Of a stretch of 64,000 bases of DNA, positions 35,183 through 43,261 are shown piece after piece. Origin of the DNA: Methylovirgula sp. (GTDB lineage Bacteria; Pseudomonadota; Alphaproteobacteria; Rhizobiales; Beijerinckiaceae); NCBI RefSeq assembly GCF_037200945.1, contig NZ_JBBCGP010000001.1:248001-312000 (forward strand), in the 5' to 3' direction. Position 1 is the stretch's first letter. Each line of letters opens with the position of its first letter. A program made the position numbers and the translations under genes. The notes beneath the pieces were generated by a model. That model had not been told where the DNA came from. It did not search any database and was given only the letters and a program-made list of their open reading frames with translations.

Positions 35183-35190
35183 TGTCTGAC
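35183..35190. promoter_or_regulatory. TGTCTGAC-type operator upstream of the MFS gene
   Basis: AATGTCTGACG (core TGTCTGAC at 35183-35190) lies between the FAD monooxygenase stop and the MFS start. It is identical over 11 bases to the sequence upstream of the ABC operon at 58099-58109. TTGTATGA just before it resembles half of the ATATTGT-type sites. Confidence 0.5.
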
Positions 35191-35206
35191 GATCTACAAT
35201 CAAGAA

Positions 35207-36418
35207 TCAGGCCATTGCCCGTGCTTCCCGGACACTGCTGATCAAAGATGATCGCAACAGAAACGCGCGGGCGCGCACCCGGTCCTCGGCGGTCGCACGC
35301 AGCTCGTCGAAATCCGCCCGTCGCGCCTCCGGCGACTTGGGCTCGAGGCGCTTTTTATTGGCGATTGTCTGCTGCTGGACATATTCGATATTCAACGCAC
35401 GGCGGCGTTGTGCGTAATTATCGAGCAGCGCCTCATCCGCGCCATGCATGGCGACGGCGGCGAGCGCAACCACAGCATCCATCGCGTCATGAATGCCAAA
35501 GTTGAGCCCTAATCCGCCAAGCGGATTGTTGACATGCGCCGCATCGCCCGCGAGCAGGATGCGCCCGGCCCGAAACGTCGCCGCCACCCGCTGATGCACG
35601 CGGTAAAGATTACGATGGATGAGCTGATACGGCCGGTCAAGCGGGTAGGCGCGCTCAAGCCGCCATGCGACGGCAGCATCCGACAGCGCTTCCTCGTCAG
35701 TCTCGTCCGGCCGCGTCGGTGACACGACGCGCCAGCGCCCTTGCCCGTCGTCGCCCGCGACCTTGAAGATGCTGACCCACTCGCCTTCTCCAGCTAGGTA
35801 ATTGCGATAGCAGCATTTCATGTGCTTTTGCATATCGTCGAGCACGGTGAGAACGATAAAGCGCTCCGGCCAGGTATAACCCTCGAACTCGATGCCGAGA
35901 TTTTTCCGCATGGTGCTGCGGCCGCCGTCGGCGGCAATCACCCAATCGGCGTCGACCGTAGCGCGTTCGCCGTCAGTCTCGACCTCCAACGTGACACGAT
36001 CGGCATTTTGCACGCACGAGGTGACGCGTGTACCGAAATGTATCGCGCAGCCAAAACTCCGTAAGGCATCAAGGCCCATGTGCGCGAGCTTGTGCTGCTC
36101 CGTCTGCACAGCGAAAGGAAACGGCGTGTCGTCACGTAATACGGCGTGATCGAATGTCGCGACCAGAGAATGACTCTCGCGATCCCAGAACTGGAAATCA
36201 CGCGCCACGAGCCCTTCGGCGAGAAAGCGATCCAGCAGGCCCAGCCGATGGATCATTTCAAGGGTGGATGGATGCGTCGTTGCCGCGCGCGGACTACGAT
36301 CAACTTCGAGCGCGCTTTCAAAAATCGTAACGTCGAAGCCCGCCTGTGCGGCGGCGAGAGCCGCGACGACGCCGACGGGCCCGGCGCCGACGACGACAAG
36401 TTTGAATTGGCGAGTCAA
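35207..36418 (-). CDS. FAD-dependent aromatic-ring monooxygenase, paralogue 1
   Basis: 403 residues of the single-component class A flavoprotein hydroxylase family (PheA/TfdB, MhpA, UbiH fold). It shows the GxGxxG motif VVVGAGPVGVVAALAAAQAG, the DG motif VIAADGGRSTMRKNLGI near 160, and the GD motif GRILLAGDAAHVNNPLGGLGLNFGIHDA near 286-313. It lacks the C-terminal thioredoxin-like domain of phenol hydroxylases. The start is TTG 36418 with an AAGG just upstream. It is a close paralogue of 52364-53575 along its whole length. The likely role is NAD(P)H-dependent hydroxylation of an aromatic or heteroaromatic acid. Confidence 0.87.
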   Translation of the reverse strand: MTRQFKLVVVGAGPVGVVAALAAAQAGFDVTIFESALEVDRSPRAATTHPSTLEMIHRLGLLDRFLAEGLVARDFQFWDRESHSLVATFDHAVLRDDTPFPFAVQTEQHKLAHMGLDALRSFGCAIHFGTRVTSCVQNADRVTLEVETDGERATVDADWVIAADGGRSTMRKNLGIEFEGYTWPERFIVLTVLDDMQKHMKCCYRNYLAGEGEWVSIFKVAGDDGQGRWRVVSPTRPDETDEEALSDAAVAWRLERAYPLDRPYQLIHRNLYRVHQRVAATFRAGRILLAGDAAHVNNPLGGLGLNFGIHDAMDAVVALAAVAMHGADEALLDNYAQRRRALNIEYVQQQTIANKKRLEPKSPEARRADFDELRATAEDRVRARAFLLRSSLISSVREARAMA

Positions 36419-36586
36419 CGCCTTGTTCCGCGGAAAATAAGCATTTCCCGCGTAGCCTGACTGAGACGGCGAGGACTGTCGATGTCCATTTTGGCATAAC
36501 AGATAGAGCCGTCGCGTGCTCGCTGAAGCGTGGAAACCAATCTATCGTTCGCGTCGAAAAGCCCGTCACGCTTTTCATTTGCCTCC

Positions 36587-36615
36587 GGAGGCCGGTCCAG
36601 TACCGGCCTCCTTTT
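36587..36615 (+). terminator. Intrinsic-terminator-like hairpin directly before the SDR gene
   Basis: GGAGGCCGGT (36587-36596), loop CCAGT, ACCGGCCTCC (36602-36611), then TTTT (36612-36615). It lies 15 bases before the SDR start codon, ahead of the GGAAAG ribosome binding site. No plus-strand gene ends upstream, because the neighbouring monooxygenase is on the minus strand, so the hairpin lies in the leader of the SDR operon. The palindrome GCCTCCGGAGGC (36581-36592) overlaps its left arm and could compete with it. Confidence 0.75.
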
Positions 36616-36630
36616 CAACAAGGAAAGAAT

Positions 36631-37413
36631 TTGGATCTGCAGCTACAAGGTAAGCTTGCCCTGGTCACAGGCGGCAGCGCGGGGATTGGCCGCGCCGTTG
36701 CGCGCCTCTTGACCATCGAGGGGTGCCGCGTCGCCATCGTTGGCCGGGACGAAGCGCGACTCGCGGCGCTGCGTGCAGAGCCCGGCATGGAAAACCCGCT
36801 TACATTTCGCGCCGATCTGTCTGAGCCTGAGGCCGCCGCCCGCGTCGCGAACGATCTTTTCACGCAAGCCGGTGTTCCCGACATTCTCGTCAACAGTGTC
36901 GGTGCCGCGCAGGGAGGCCTTTTCTGGGAGCTTGACGATCAGGTCTGGAACGATGCTTTCAACCTGAAATTCATGGGCACCGTGCGCATGTTGCGCGCGA
37001 TTCTGCCGCATATGGTTGCGCGGGGCTCAGGCAATATCGTCACGATCGTCGGCAACAATGGCCGCCAGCCAGGCGCACGTTTTCTGCCCGGCTCCTCGGC
37101 CAATGCGGCGCTCCTCGCGCTCACCAAAGGCCTCGCCGATGAGGTCGCGGCGAAGGGTGTCGTTGTCAATGCCGTGAATCCCGGCCCGACGCGCACCGGC
37201 CGCTGGAATGGCTTGATGGCCAAAGCCGCCGCAAACAGCGGCCGCAGCGTTGCGGACGTGGAAGCCGGCCATATCGCCGCTATTCCGCGCGGCGTCCTGA
37301 ACGAGCCGGAAGAAATCGCGCGCTACGTCGTCTTTCTCTGTTCGCCCCTTGCTACAGCTGCGCTCGGCACGTCGCTCACGATCGACGGCGGCGCGACGCG
37401 TGCCTTGGCATGA
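36631..37413 (+). CDS. SDR-family protein with degenerate catalytic residues
   Basis: 260 residues with a good Rossmann cofactor motif VTGGSAGIGRAVARLL (12-27), D62 in FRADLS and LVNSVGA in place of NNAG. The region that should hold the Ser and Tyr-x3-Lys triad reads IVGNNGRQPGARFLPGSSANAALLALTKGL: aligned on AALLALTK, the tyrosine position is Gly154 and the lysine is Asn158. The C-terminal GTSLTIDGGATRAL is normal. It may bind NAD(P) but use other chemistry. The start is TTG 36631. It opens a plus-strand operon of six genes. Confidence 0.83.
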   Translation: MDLQLQGKLALVTGGSAGIGRAVARLLTIEGCRVAIVGRDEARLAALRAEPGMENPLTFRADLSEPEAAARVANDLFTQAGVPDILVNSVGAAQGGLFWELDDQVWNDAFNLKFMGTVRMLRAILPHMVARGSGNIVTIVGNNGRQPGARFLPGSSANAALLALTKGLADEVAAKGVVVNAVNPGPTRTGRWNGLMAKAAANSGRSVADVEAGHIAAIPRGVLNEPEEIARYVVFLCSPLATAALGTSLTIDGGATRALA

Positions 37414-37435
37414 CGCAAACGGTCAAGGAGCCTTG

Positions 37436-38320
37436 ATGTCAAACCCGCGTATCCCCTACCAGCTCGGTTCGGTCCAAGCGAACCTGCCGCTCCTACGCGG
37501 CAAGCGGTTAATCGTCCAATTCATCGTCAACATCGAAGCTTGGCTCTTCGGCGGGAAAATGCCGCGGACGATCGTAACGCCGCCGCAAGGGATCGATCAT
37601 ATCCCCGACATTCCGAACTTCTGCTGGGCGGAATATGGAATGCGCCTCGGCATGAAGCGCTTGATCGACGAATTTTCCAGCCGCAGGATTCCCGTCGGCG
37701 CGAGCATCAATGCGGGCGTGATCGACATTTACCCCGAGTGCGCCGAGGCCGTTCGCACGGCTGGGTGGGAGTTCATCGCCCACGGCATGTACCAGAAGGC
37801 GATCCAGGGTGAGGCCGATGAGTCTGGGCTCATTTGCGCTGTTCTCGACAAGATCGAAGCTTTCACGGGTAAACGGCCGCGTGGCTGGCTCGGCCCCGGC
37901 CTACGCCAAAGTCTCACAACGGCGGATCATCTCGCCGCGCACGGCATCGAATATACGTTCGATTGGAATGTTGACGACATACCATGCGAGATGATGACAT
38001 CCGGCGCTCGCTTGTTTGCTATGCCTTATACGCAGGATCTGAACGACAGCATCATCTACGCCATCGAGCGCCATGCCACCGGCGAATTCCTCAACAGGAT
38101 TGCGCGCACGCTCGCCGCTTACGAGACTGAGCCGGGGCCGCATGTGATTTCGATGGGTCTGCATCCGCACCTGATGGGCGTCCCCCATCGCCTGCATGAG
38201 ATGCAACAGATCCTCGATCTCTTCCAGTCGCGAGCGGATGTCGTCTTCACGATGCCTGCCGAAACTATGGATTGGTACAAGGCGGCGACAGAGTCGCGAA
38301 CGCCAGCGCTCGCACAATAA
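37436..38320 (+). CDS. PuuE/cyclic-imide-hydrolase-like hydrolase, paralogue 2
   Basis: 294 residues, NodB-homology fold without signal peptide. Landmarks match the copy at 22265-23134: GKRLIVQFIVNIEAW, GWEFIAHGMYQKAI, TGKRPRGWLGPGLRQSLTT and MGLHPHLMGVPHRL. It belongs to the same branch as PuuE allantoinase and cyclic imide hydrolase, so ring opening of a cyclic amide or imide is the best guess. ATG 37436 has AAGGAG at 37425-37430; a longer frame from 37349 lies inside the SDR gene. It is 22 bases after the SDR and 23 before the next gene. Confidence 0.8.
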   Translation: MSNPRIPYQLGSVQANLPLLRGKRLIVQFIVNIEAWLFGGKMPRTIVTPPQGIDHIPDIPNFCWAEYGMRLGMKRLIDEFSSRRIPVGASINAGVIDIYPECAEAVRTAGWEFIAHGMYQKAIQGEADESGLICAVLDKIEAFTGKRPRGWLGPGLRQSLTTADHLAAHGIEYTFDWNVDDIPCEMMTSGARLFAMPYTQDLNDSIIYAIERHATGEFLNRIARTLAAYETEPGPHVISMGLHPHLMGVPHRLHEMQQILDLFQSRADVVFTMPAETMDWYKAATESRTPALAQ

Positions 38321-38343
38321 AAACTTTGGCACAGGACAGGTTC

Positions 38344-39087
38344 ATGACCAGCATCTACGGCTCGCGCGGAAAGATCGGAATCGTCTTTCCATCGGTCAAC
38401 ACCGTCATCGAGACGGAAAGCGCCATGCTCGCGCCGCCCGGCGTCACCAATCATGCCGCACGCATCACGGTCGTCGAGCGTCCATTGAACACAGAACAAG
38501 CCTTCATGGAGCATGTCCAGGCGATGCGCTCCGGCATCATCGGCGCGATAGATCAGGTCATGACCTGCTCCCCCAGCCACATCATCATGGGTGTCGCACT
38601 GGAAGCCTTTTGGGGCGGCGTCGCCCAAGCGGACAAGCTTCAGCACGATCTCGAAGTGCACACCGGGCTCGGCGTTTCGATGGGCGGCAGCGCAAGCGTT
38701 CACGCCCTCAAGGCTCTCGGCATCCGGCGCATCGCAATCCTGACGCCACATCTGCCGCGCGGCGACGAGATGGTCCGGCTCTACTTCGAAGAGGCCGGGT
38801 TCGATATCGTCAAACTCATCGGCATGAAGCGCGGGACGCCACAATCGATTGCGACGACAAGCACGGATGAAATTCGTGGCGCGCTGCACGAACTCGCTGC
38901 CGTCGATGCAGAGGCTATTGTTCAAGTCGGCACCAATCTGCCGATGAAAGATATGGGTGTTGCCGCGGAAAGATGGCTGGGAAAGCCGGTGCTGTGCATC
39001 AATGTCGTCACCTATTGGGATGCGCTTCGGCGCATGGGCATCACCGACAAGCTTTATGGGCAAGGATTGATCTTTGAGCGCTTCTGA
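38344..39087 (+). CDS. Arylmalonate-decarboxylase/maleate-isomerase-family protein lacking both usual cysteines
   Basis: 247 residues of the Asp/Glu racemase superfamily; GKIGIVFPSVNTVIE at 9-23 is typical of its maleate cis-trans isomerase and arylmalonate decarboxylase branch. Aligning by eye with Bordetella arylmalonate decarboxylase, MGVALEAFWGG matches its Gly74 region (Gly83 here), and VQVGTNLPM matches its Cys188 region, giving Gly196. Maleate isomerases have cysteine at both places. The isomerase annotation therefore should not be taken literally. The start ATG 38344 is chosen because the family begins there. It precedes the small gene and amidase. Confidence 0.78.
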   Translation: MTSIYGSRGKIGIVFPSVNTVIETESAMLAPPGVTNHAARITVVERPLNTEQAFMEHVQAMRSGIIGAIDQVMTCSPSHIIMGVALEAFWGGVAQADKLQHDLEVHTGLGVSMGGSASVHALKALGIRRIAILTPHLPRGDEMVRLYFEEAGFDIVKLIGMKRGTPQSIATTSTDEIRGALHELAAVDAEAIVQVGTNLPMKDMGVAAERWLGKPVLCINVVTYWDALRRMGITDKLYGQGLIFERF

Positions 39088-39271
39088 CCGCTCGGAAATG
39101 GACGTAGAGAGGCAAGCCCGTGTGCTCGACTTTGGTCGCGCCTTCGAGCTTTTCCCTGACGATGTACTCGAAGCGGCACAACGGGCGGCGAACGAACGCG
39201 CTGCGCTGACGGCACCGGACGATCCATCCTGCGAGCCTTGGCCGCCGATGCAATGCCCGCACGATGACTGA
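39074..39271 (+). CDS. Small acidic protein coupled to the amidase, possible AtzG/GatC-like partner
   Basis: 65 residues starting at a TTG at 39074, with AAGGA at 39062-39066. It overlaps the 3' end of the preceding gene by 14 bases and the amidase start by 8 bases, so its frame is embedded between two real genes. The middle (VLDFGRAFELFPDDVLEAAQRAANERAAL) should be helical. Small proteins in this position beside amidase-signature enzymes include AtzG, the partner of AtzE, and GatC, but I see no diagnostic motif. It may be a real subunit or a chance frame. Confidence 0.5.
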   Translation: MSASDRSEMDVERQARVLDFGRAFELFPDDVLEAAQRAANERAALTAPDDPSCEPWPPMQCPHDD

Positions 39272-40625
39272 ATTGTATGAGCTCAGCATCGAGGCAGTCA
39301 AAACCCGTTTCCTCGCACGCTCATTGAAGCCGAGCGATTATCTCGACGCCCTGCTCGCACGGCTTGCGGCGTATGACGACGCAATTCACAGCATGGTCGC
39401 TATCGACGCCGCGCGTGCGAAAGCCGCCGCCATCGAGGCCGATGCGGCCTATGCTGCTGGGGCGCCGCGCGGTCCACTCGACGGCATTCCTGTCGCGATC
39501 AAAGATGTGATCGATGTCGCTGGCCTGCCGACGACGTGCTATTCACGCCTACTTTTAGATAATATCGCTGCTGGCGACGCAGCCGCGGTCGCGGCGTTGC
39601 GACGGGCTGGCGCGATCATCCTGGGAAAATCGGCGACGCATGAATTTGCGATCGGCGGTCCTGCTTTCGATCTTCCCTTTCCGCCCGCGCGCAATCCGTG
39701 GAATATCGCACATCATCCGGGGGGTTCGTCGTCCGGCTCCGGCGCGGGCGCCGCCGCCGGGTTATTCCCTGGAGCCATCGGCACCGACACCGGCGGCTCG
39801 GTGCGCCATCCCGCGAGCGCCTGCGGCATTGTCGGATTGAAGCCGACTTACGACGCGATTTCCCGTTCCGGTGTATTTCCCCTCGCCTTTTCGCTCGACC
39901 ATGTCGGCAGCCTGGCCCGAACAGTCGCGGACGCCGCGCTGTTGTGTGACGTGATGGCCGAAGGACGTGCCGCCGCCACGCATCAAATCGGCCAGCCGAT
40001 CCGCGGTGTGAAAGTCGGCTACGTCAAACACTTCCACACCGCAGATATGATTGCGGATGCAGAAGTCGCCGACGCGCTCGATGCCGCCGCCACGCGTCTG
40101 GTCGATCTTGGCGCCGAGGTCCGCGAAATCACCCTTCCAAGCCTGCTCGCCTTCGCCGCCGTCAATCGCATCATTCTTCAATCGGAAGCTGTTGCCGTGC
40201 ATGGCAAATGGCTGCGCGAGACGCCCGAAGCCTATTGTCGCCTTAGCCGTCGCGGCATCTTGCCGGGCATTTTTCTTTCGGCTGAGGATTTGATTCAAGC
40301 GCAGCGGCAACGACGCCAATTGATTGAGGCTGTCGAATCTGCCTTCCGCGATGTGGACGTTCTGTTGACCGCAAGTTCGATGGAAACCGCTTGTCGGATC
40401 GATGACGAGGCCGAAATTGCGCGTACCTATGGACGTCAGGCACGCACGCCGTTCAATGTGACCGGCCATCCAGCGATCGCGTTACGCAGCGGAATGAGCA
40501 ACGCCGGCCTACCACTCTCACTGCAGATCGCCGGACGCTACCACGATGAGGCGCTCATCTGCCGCGTCGCAGCCACTATCGAATTACCATCATCGATTCC
40601 GTCTCTCCAATTCGCGGCGCGCTAA
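39264..40625 (+). CDS. Amidase-signature family hydrolase
   Basis: 453 residues of the amidase signature family, with the Ser-cisSer-Lys triad complete: Lys80 in IPVAIKDVID, the GGSSSGSGAGAA stretch from residue 153 with the cis-serine, and nucleophile Ser179 in GTDTGGSVRHPAS. The family hydrolyses linear amides to acids and ammonia, as in AtzE, GatA and maleamate-type amidases. The ATG overlaps the small gene before it and the AbrB gene follows 4 bases after the stop. It probably deaminates a ring-opened amide produced by the hydrolases upstream (inference). Confidence 0.9.
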   Translation: MTELYELSIEAVKTRFLARSLKPSDYLDALLARLAAYDDAIHSMVAIDAARAKAAAIEADAAYAAGAPRGPLDGIPVAIKDVIDVAGLPTTCYSRLLLDNIAAGDAAAVAALRRAGAIILGKSATHEFAIGGPAFDLPFPPARNPWNIAHHPGGSSSGSGAGAAAGLFPGAIGTDTGGSVRHPASACGIVGLKPTYDAISRSGVFPLAFSLDHVGSLARTVADAALLCDVMAEGRAAATHQIGQPIRGVKVGYVKHFHTADMIADAEVADALDAAATRLVDLGAEVREITLPSLLAFAAVNRIILQSEAVAVHGKWLRETPEAYCRLSRRGILPGIFLSAEDLIQAQRQRRQLIEAVESAFRDVDVLLTASSMETACRIDDEAEIARTYGRQARTPFNVTGHPAIALRSGMSNAGLPLSLQIAGRYHDEALICRVAATIELPSSIPSLQFAAR

Positions 40626-40629
40626 GCCG

Positions 40630-41691
40630 ATGAGAGATTTATTGAGCGCCGTGTCGTGGCCGTTTTTGACAATCGCCGTCGGGACCTTCGGCGGCACCAT
40701 TGCGGCCGGTCTGAACATTCCGCTTGGCTGGCTGATCGGCGCGATGGTTTTCACCGGCACTCTGTGCTGTTTTTACGATCAGGCACGCGTTCCGGTTGGC
40801 TTGCGTTATCTCGGCCAGACGGTCATTGGCCTGTCCGCGGGCTTGTCGCTGACGCCGGTTCTTCTGGGTCACGCACTGACGTTCACGCCCTATATCTTGG
40901 GCGGGGTCTTCATCTCGATCGGCCTGGGCCTTGCGCTTTCTGGCTTTCTTGCACGCGCCGCAAATCTCGATCCCACGACAGCCTTCTTCGCCAGCGTTCC
41001 GGGCGGTGTCGCTGAAATGTCCAATCTGGCGGAACGCTATGGCGGCGACGTCGCTGCGGTCGCAATCGCCCAGACGTTGCGCATCTTCATGGCCGTGCTG
41101 ACCGTGCCGTTTCTGGCGCGAGTCTTCGGCCACAGTGCGGGTCATCACGCGCCTCTCGCGGCGGGAACGCTAGCGACGCCCGGCCTCCTTGCCCTCCTCG
41201 CCACCCTTGCAACGATTCTGTCCTGGATTCTCATGCAGCGGCGCATTCCGAACGCATGGCTCCTCGGCGCAATGGCTGTCGGCGCTGGCGCGGCGCTGAC
41301 AACAGCAACGCGATTTAGCGTCCCAACCTGGAGCCTCGACCTCGCGCAGATATTGATCGGAACCTCACTGGGCGCGCGCTTGCGGCGAAAGGCCCTGCGC
41401 AGCCATCGCCGCCTGCTCCCGACCACGATTGCCTCTACGGCGCTCCTGCTGGCCGGCAATCTCGTGCTTGGTCTGAGTCTCGCGGCGCTGACGGGCGCAG
41501 GGTTGACCACGGCCATTCTGAGCACATCGCCCGGCGGTCTTGCGGAAATGAGCCTGACCGCAATCGCTCTGAAGGCCGACGTCAGCCTCGTCGTTGCCTT
41601 TCATCTGGCGCGCACGTTGATTGTGGCGCTTAGCAGCCTGCCGCTTTACGCGGCGACGCGCAGGCTAAGCGGACGCAAGGCGTCGCCTTGA
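40630..41691 (+). CDS. AbrB-family inner-membrane protein (duplicated domain)
   Basis: 353 residues, about ten hydrophobic segments, with two related halves. Each half holds a loop of the form PGG-x-AEMS (SVPGGVAEMSNLA near 129 and SPGGLAEMSLTAIALKADVSLV near 297), the mark of the AbrB duplication family. Annotations as ammonia monooxygenase are historical and unsupported. Members often accompany tripartite carriers and organic-acid catabolism and may transport small carboxylates. The start is ATG 40630; a longer frame runs inside the amidase. Its last 27 bases overlap the convergent LysR gene. Confidence 0.83.
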   Translation: MRDLLSAVSWPFLTIAVGTFGGTIAAGLNIPLGWLIGAMVFTGTLCCFYDQARVPVGLRYLGQTVIGLSAGLSLTPVLLGHALTFTPYILGGVFISIGLGLALSGFLARAANLDPTTAFFASVPGGVAEMSNLAERYGGDVAAVAIAQTLRIFMAVLTVPFLARVFGHSAGHHAPLAAGTLATPGLLALLATLATILSWILMQRRIPNAWLLGAMAVGAGAALTTATRFSVPTWSLDLAQILIGTSLGARLRRKALRSHRRLLPTTIASTALLLAGNLVLGLSLAALTGAGLTTAILSTSPGGLAEMSLTAIALKADVSLVVAFHLARTLIVALSSLPLYAATRRLSGRKASP

Positions 41692-42675
41692 AGCCGCGAT
41701 CTGCACAACGTTCGCGGGCCGCTGCGGTTTATCGCCGGGCTTCCGCCCGCCCTCGGACGTGAAAGTGATGGCGACCTGATCGCGTAATGCATTTCTTACG
41801 GTGCGCATTGCCGCCGTGAACGGCCGGTTTTGCGCTGCTGCCAGAACAAACGTATTGACGATCGGCGGATCGACAATGCGGCAGACACGCAGCGTACCGG
41901 CCAGCGTTTCCTGATACACGCAGCCGATCGGCAGGATCGTGTAAATGCCACCGTCCTTGATCAGCTCTTTAATGACCGTCAGCGAATCGACGTCGCTTTC
42001 CACGCTCAATTTCACGCCGGCCTCCGCACTGACGCGATCGATTTGCCGGCGCAGGCCGTGATCTGGACCAGGGATCGCGAGCGGCAGAGTCGCGATATCG
42101 CGCAGCGCAATTATGGTTTCGTTGCCGCGCACAAGCGCGCCCGGCGGAGTCTTCGGCCCGATGAGGAACAGGTCCTCCGACGAGAGCGGCTCAACCGCGA
42201 TCGAGGGCGCGTGGCGCGCATCGTGTAAAATCGCCATATCGACGCGGCCGGACACAAGCCACTCGTGGATATGCCCGGAGAAGCCATCGATCAGGCTAAG
42301 CTCGATATGGGGATAGCGTGCCTTTAAGGCGCGTAACACCGGAGCGCCGACCAGTCCAGCCATCGACGTTGGCAGGCCGAGTGTCACCTGGCCAGCAGGC
42401 GCGTCGCTATCTTGCGCCGCCGTGTCGTAGGCCTCTTTAAGCTGAGTGATGAGAACCGACACGGTCGCGTGAAATTGGCTCCCAGCCGGCGTCAGCGCAA
42501 CACCGCGACCGTTGCGATAAAGCAATTTCGAGCCGAGCTGTTCTTCGAGACGGCGCACATGGCGGCTCAGACCGGGCTGGCCGATCGACATCGCCGCGGC
42601 AGCCTTGGAAAAACTGCCGCTGCGGACGACGGCGCAAAAGCATTCAAGCTGCTGAACGTCTATCATTTTCGGCAC
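41665..42675 (-). CDS. LysR-family transcriptional regulator
   Basis: 336 residues. The N-terminal winged helix is MIDVQQLECFCAVVRSGSFSKAAAAMSIGQPGLSRHVRRLEEQLGSKLL, followed by a two-lobed inducer-binding domain (about 95-310) of the type 2 binding-protein fold. ATG 42675 or ATG 42666 could start it. It follows the flavin reductase gene by 51 bases on the same strand and converges on the AbrB gene with a 27-base overlap. Its target is not evident: the usual divergent partner is missing, so it may act on the HpaB or SDR operon. Confidence 0.88.
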   Translation of the reverse strand: MPKMIDVQQLECFCAVVRSGSFSKAAAAMSIGQPGLSRHVRRLEEQLGSKLLYRNGRGVALTPAGSQFHATVSVLITQLKEAYDTAAQDSDAPAGQVTLGLPTSMAGLVGAPVLRALKARYPHIELSLIDGFSGHIHEWLVSGRVDMAILHDARHAPSIAVEPLSSEDLFLIGPKTPPGALVRGNETIIALRDIATLPLAIPGPDHGLRRQIDRVSAEAGVKLSVESDVDSLTVIKELIKDGGIYTILPIGCVYQETLAGTLRVCRIVDPPIVNTFVLAAAQNRPFTAAMRTVRNALRDQVAITFTSEGGRKPGDKPQRPANVVQIAASRRRLASA

Positions 42676-42726
42676 TCACACATATTCGCAACCGACGCGA
42701 AATACGTGCCAAGTCCCGGATGATGC

Positions 42727-43257
42727 CTATTCCGCTGGCTTCACAGCTTCGGACCCGTGCAGCCGATGATAGGCACTCCTGAAAAAAACGAGTGGCCGGC
42801 GCCCTTCGTGCGGCGTCCGCGCGAAAGATAATATGCGCCCAAGAACAATCAGATGATCGCCGGCATCGTGCTGCGCAAACTTGGCGCATTCAAACCACGC
42901 CAATGCCTCGTCGAGCAGCGGCACTTCAGCGGCCGTTCCTCGGCGTGGCGACAGGCCACTCCATTTGTCGCTGAGTGCGCGCGCGAATTTCGTCGATAGA
43001 TGCTCCTGCTCTTCGGTCAGCACATTGATGGCGAAATGCGGTGCTGCCACCCAATCGTCAAATGAGTGCGCCGACTTTGCCAGCCCGAAAGAGACAAGCG
43101 GCGGATCGAGCGAAACGGACGAGAACGAACTTACCGTCACGCCAAGCTTTTCCCCCGCGCCGCTCAGTGCCGTGACGACCGCGACGCCCGTCGGGAAAAG
43201 ACCAAGTGCGTCGCGGAATTCGCGTGCTGTGAAAGGGGAAGCCGACTGCGAAGTCAT
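42727..43257 (-). CDS. Flavin reductase (HpaC-like) of a two-component monooxygenase
   Basis: 176 residues with the flavin-reductase-like FMN-binding split barrel: FRDALGLFPTGVAVVTAL at about 12-29, GVTVSSFSSVSLDPPLVSF near 38-56, HFAINVLTEEQEHLS and DHLIVLGRILS. It reduces FMN or FAD with NAD(P)H and hands it to the oxygenase encoded 4 bases upstream on the same strand. ATG 43257 is the start; a frame from 43317 would run into the HpaB gene. Tight spacing with HpaB marks a two-component system. Confidence 0.9.
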   Translation of the reverse strand: MTSQSASPFTAREFRDALGLFPTGVAVVTALSGAGEKLGVTVSSFSSVSLDPPLVSFGLAKSAHSFDDWVAAPHFAINVLTEEQEHLSTKFARALSDKWSGLSPRRGTAAEVPLLDEALAWFECAKFAQHDAGDHLIVLGRILSFARTPHEGRRPLVFFRSAYHRLHGSEAVKPAE

Positions 43258-43261
43258 CCCC

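Noticed and set aside
40630..41691. Ammonia monooxygenase
   Set aside because: That name is historical for the AbrB family. No AmoABC features are present; the protein has duplicated PGG-x-AEM membrane loops.
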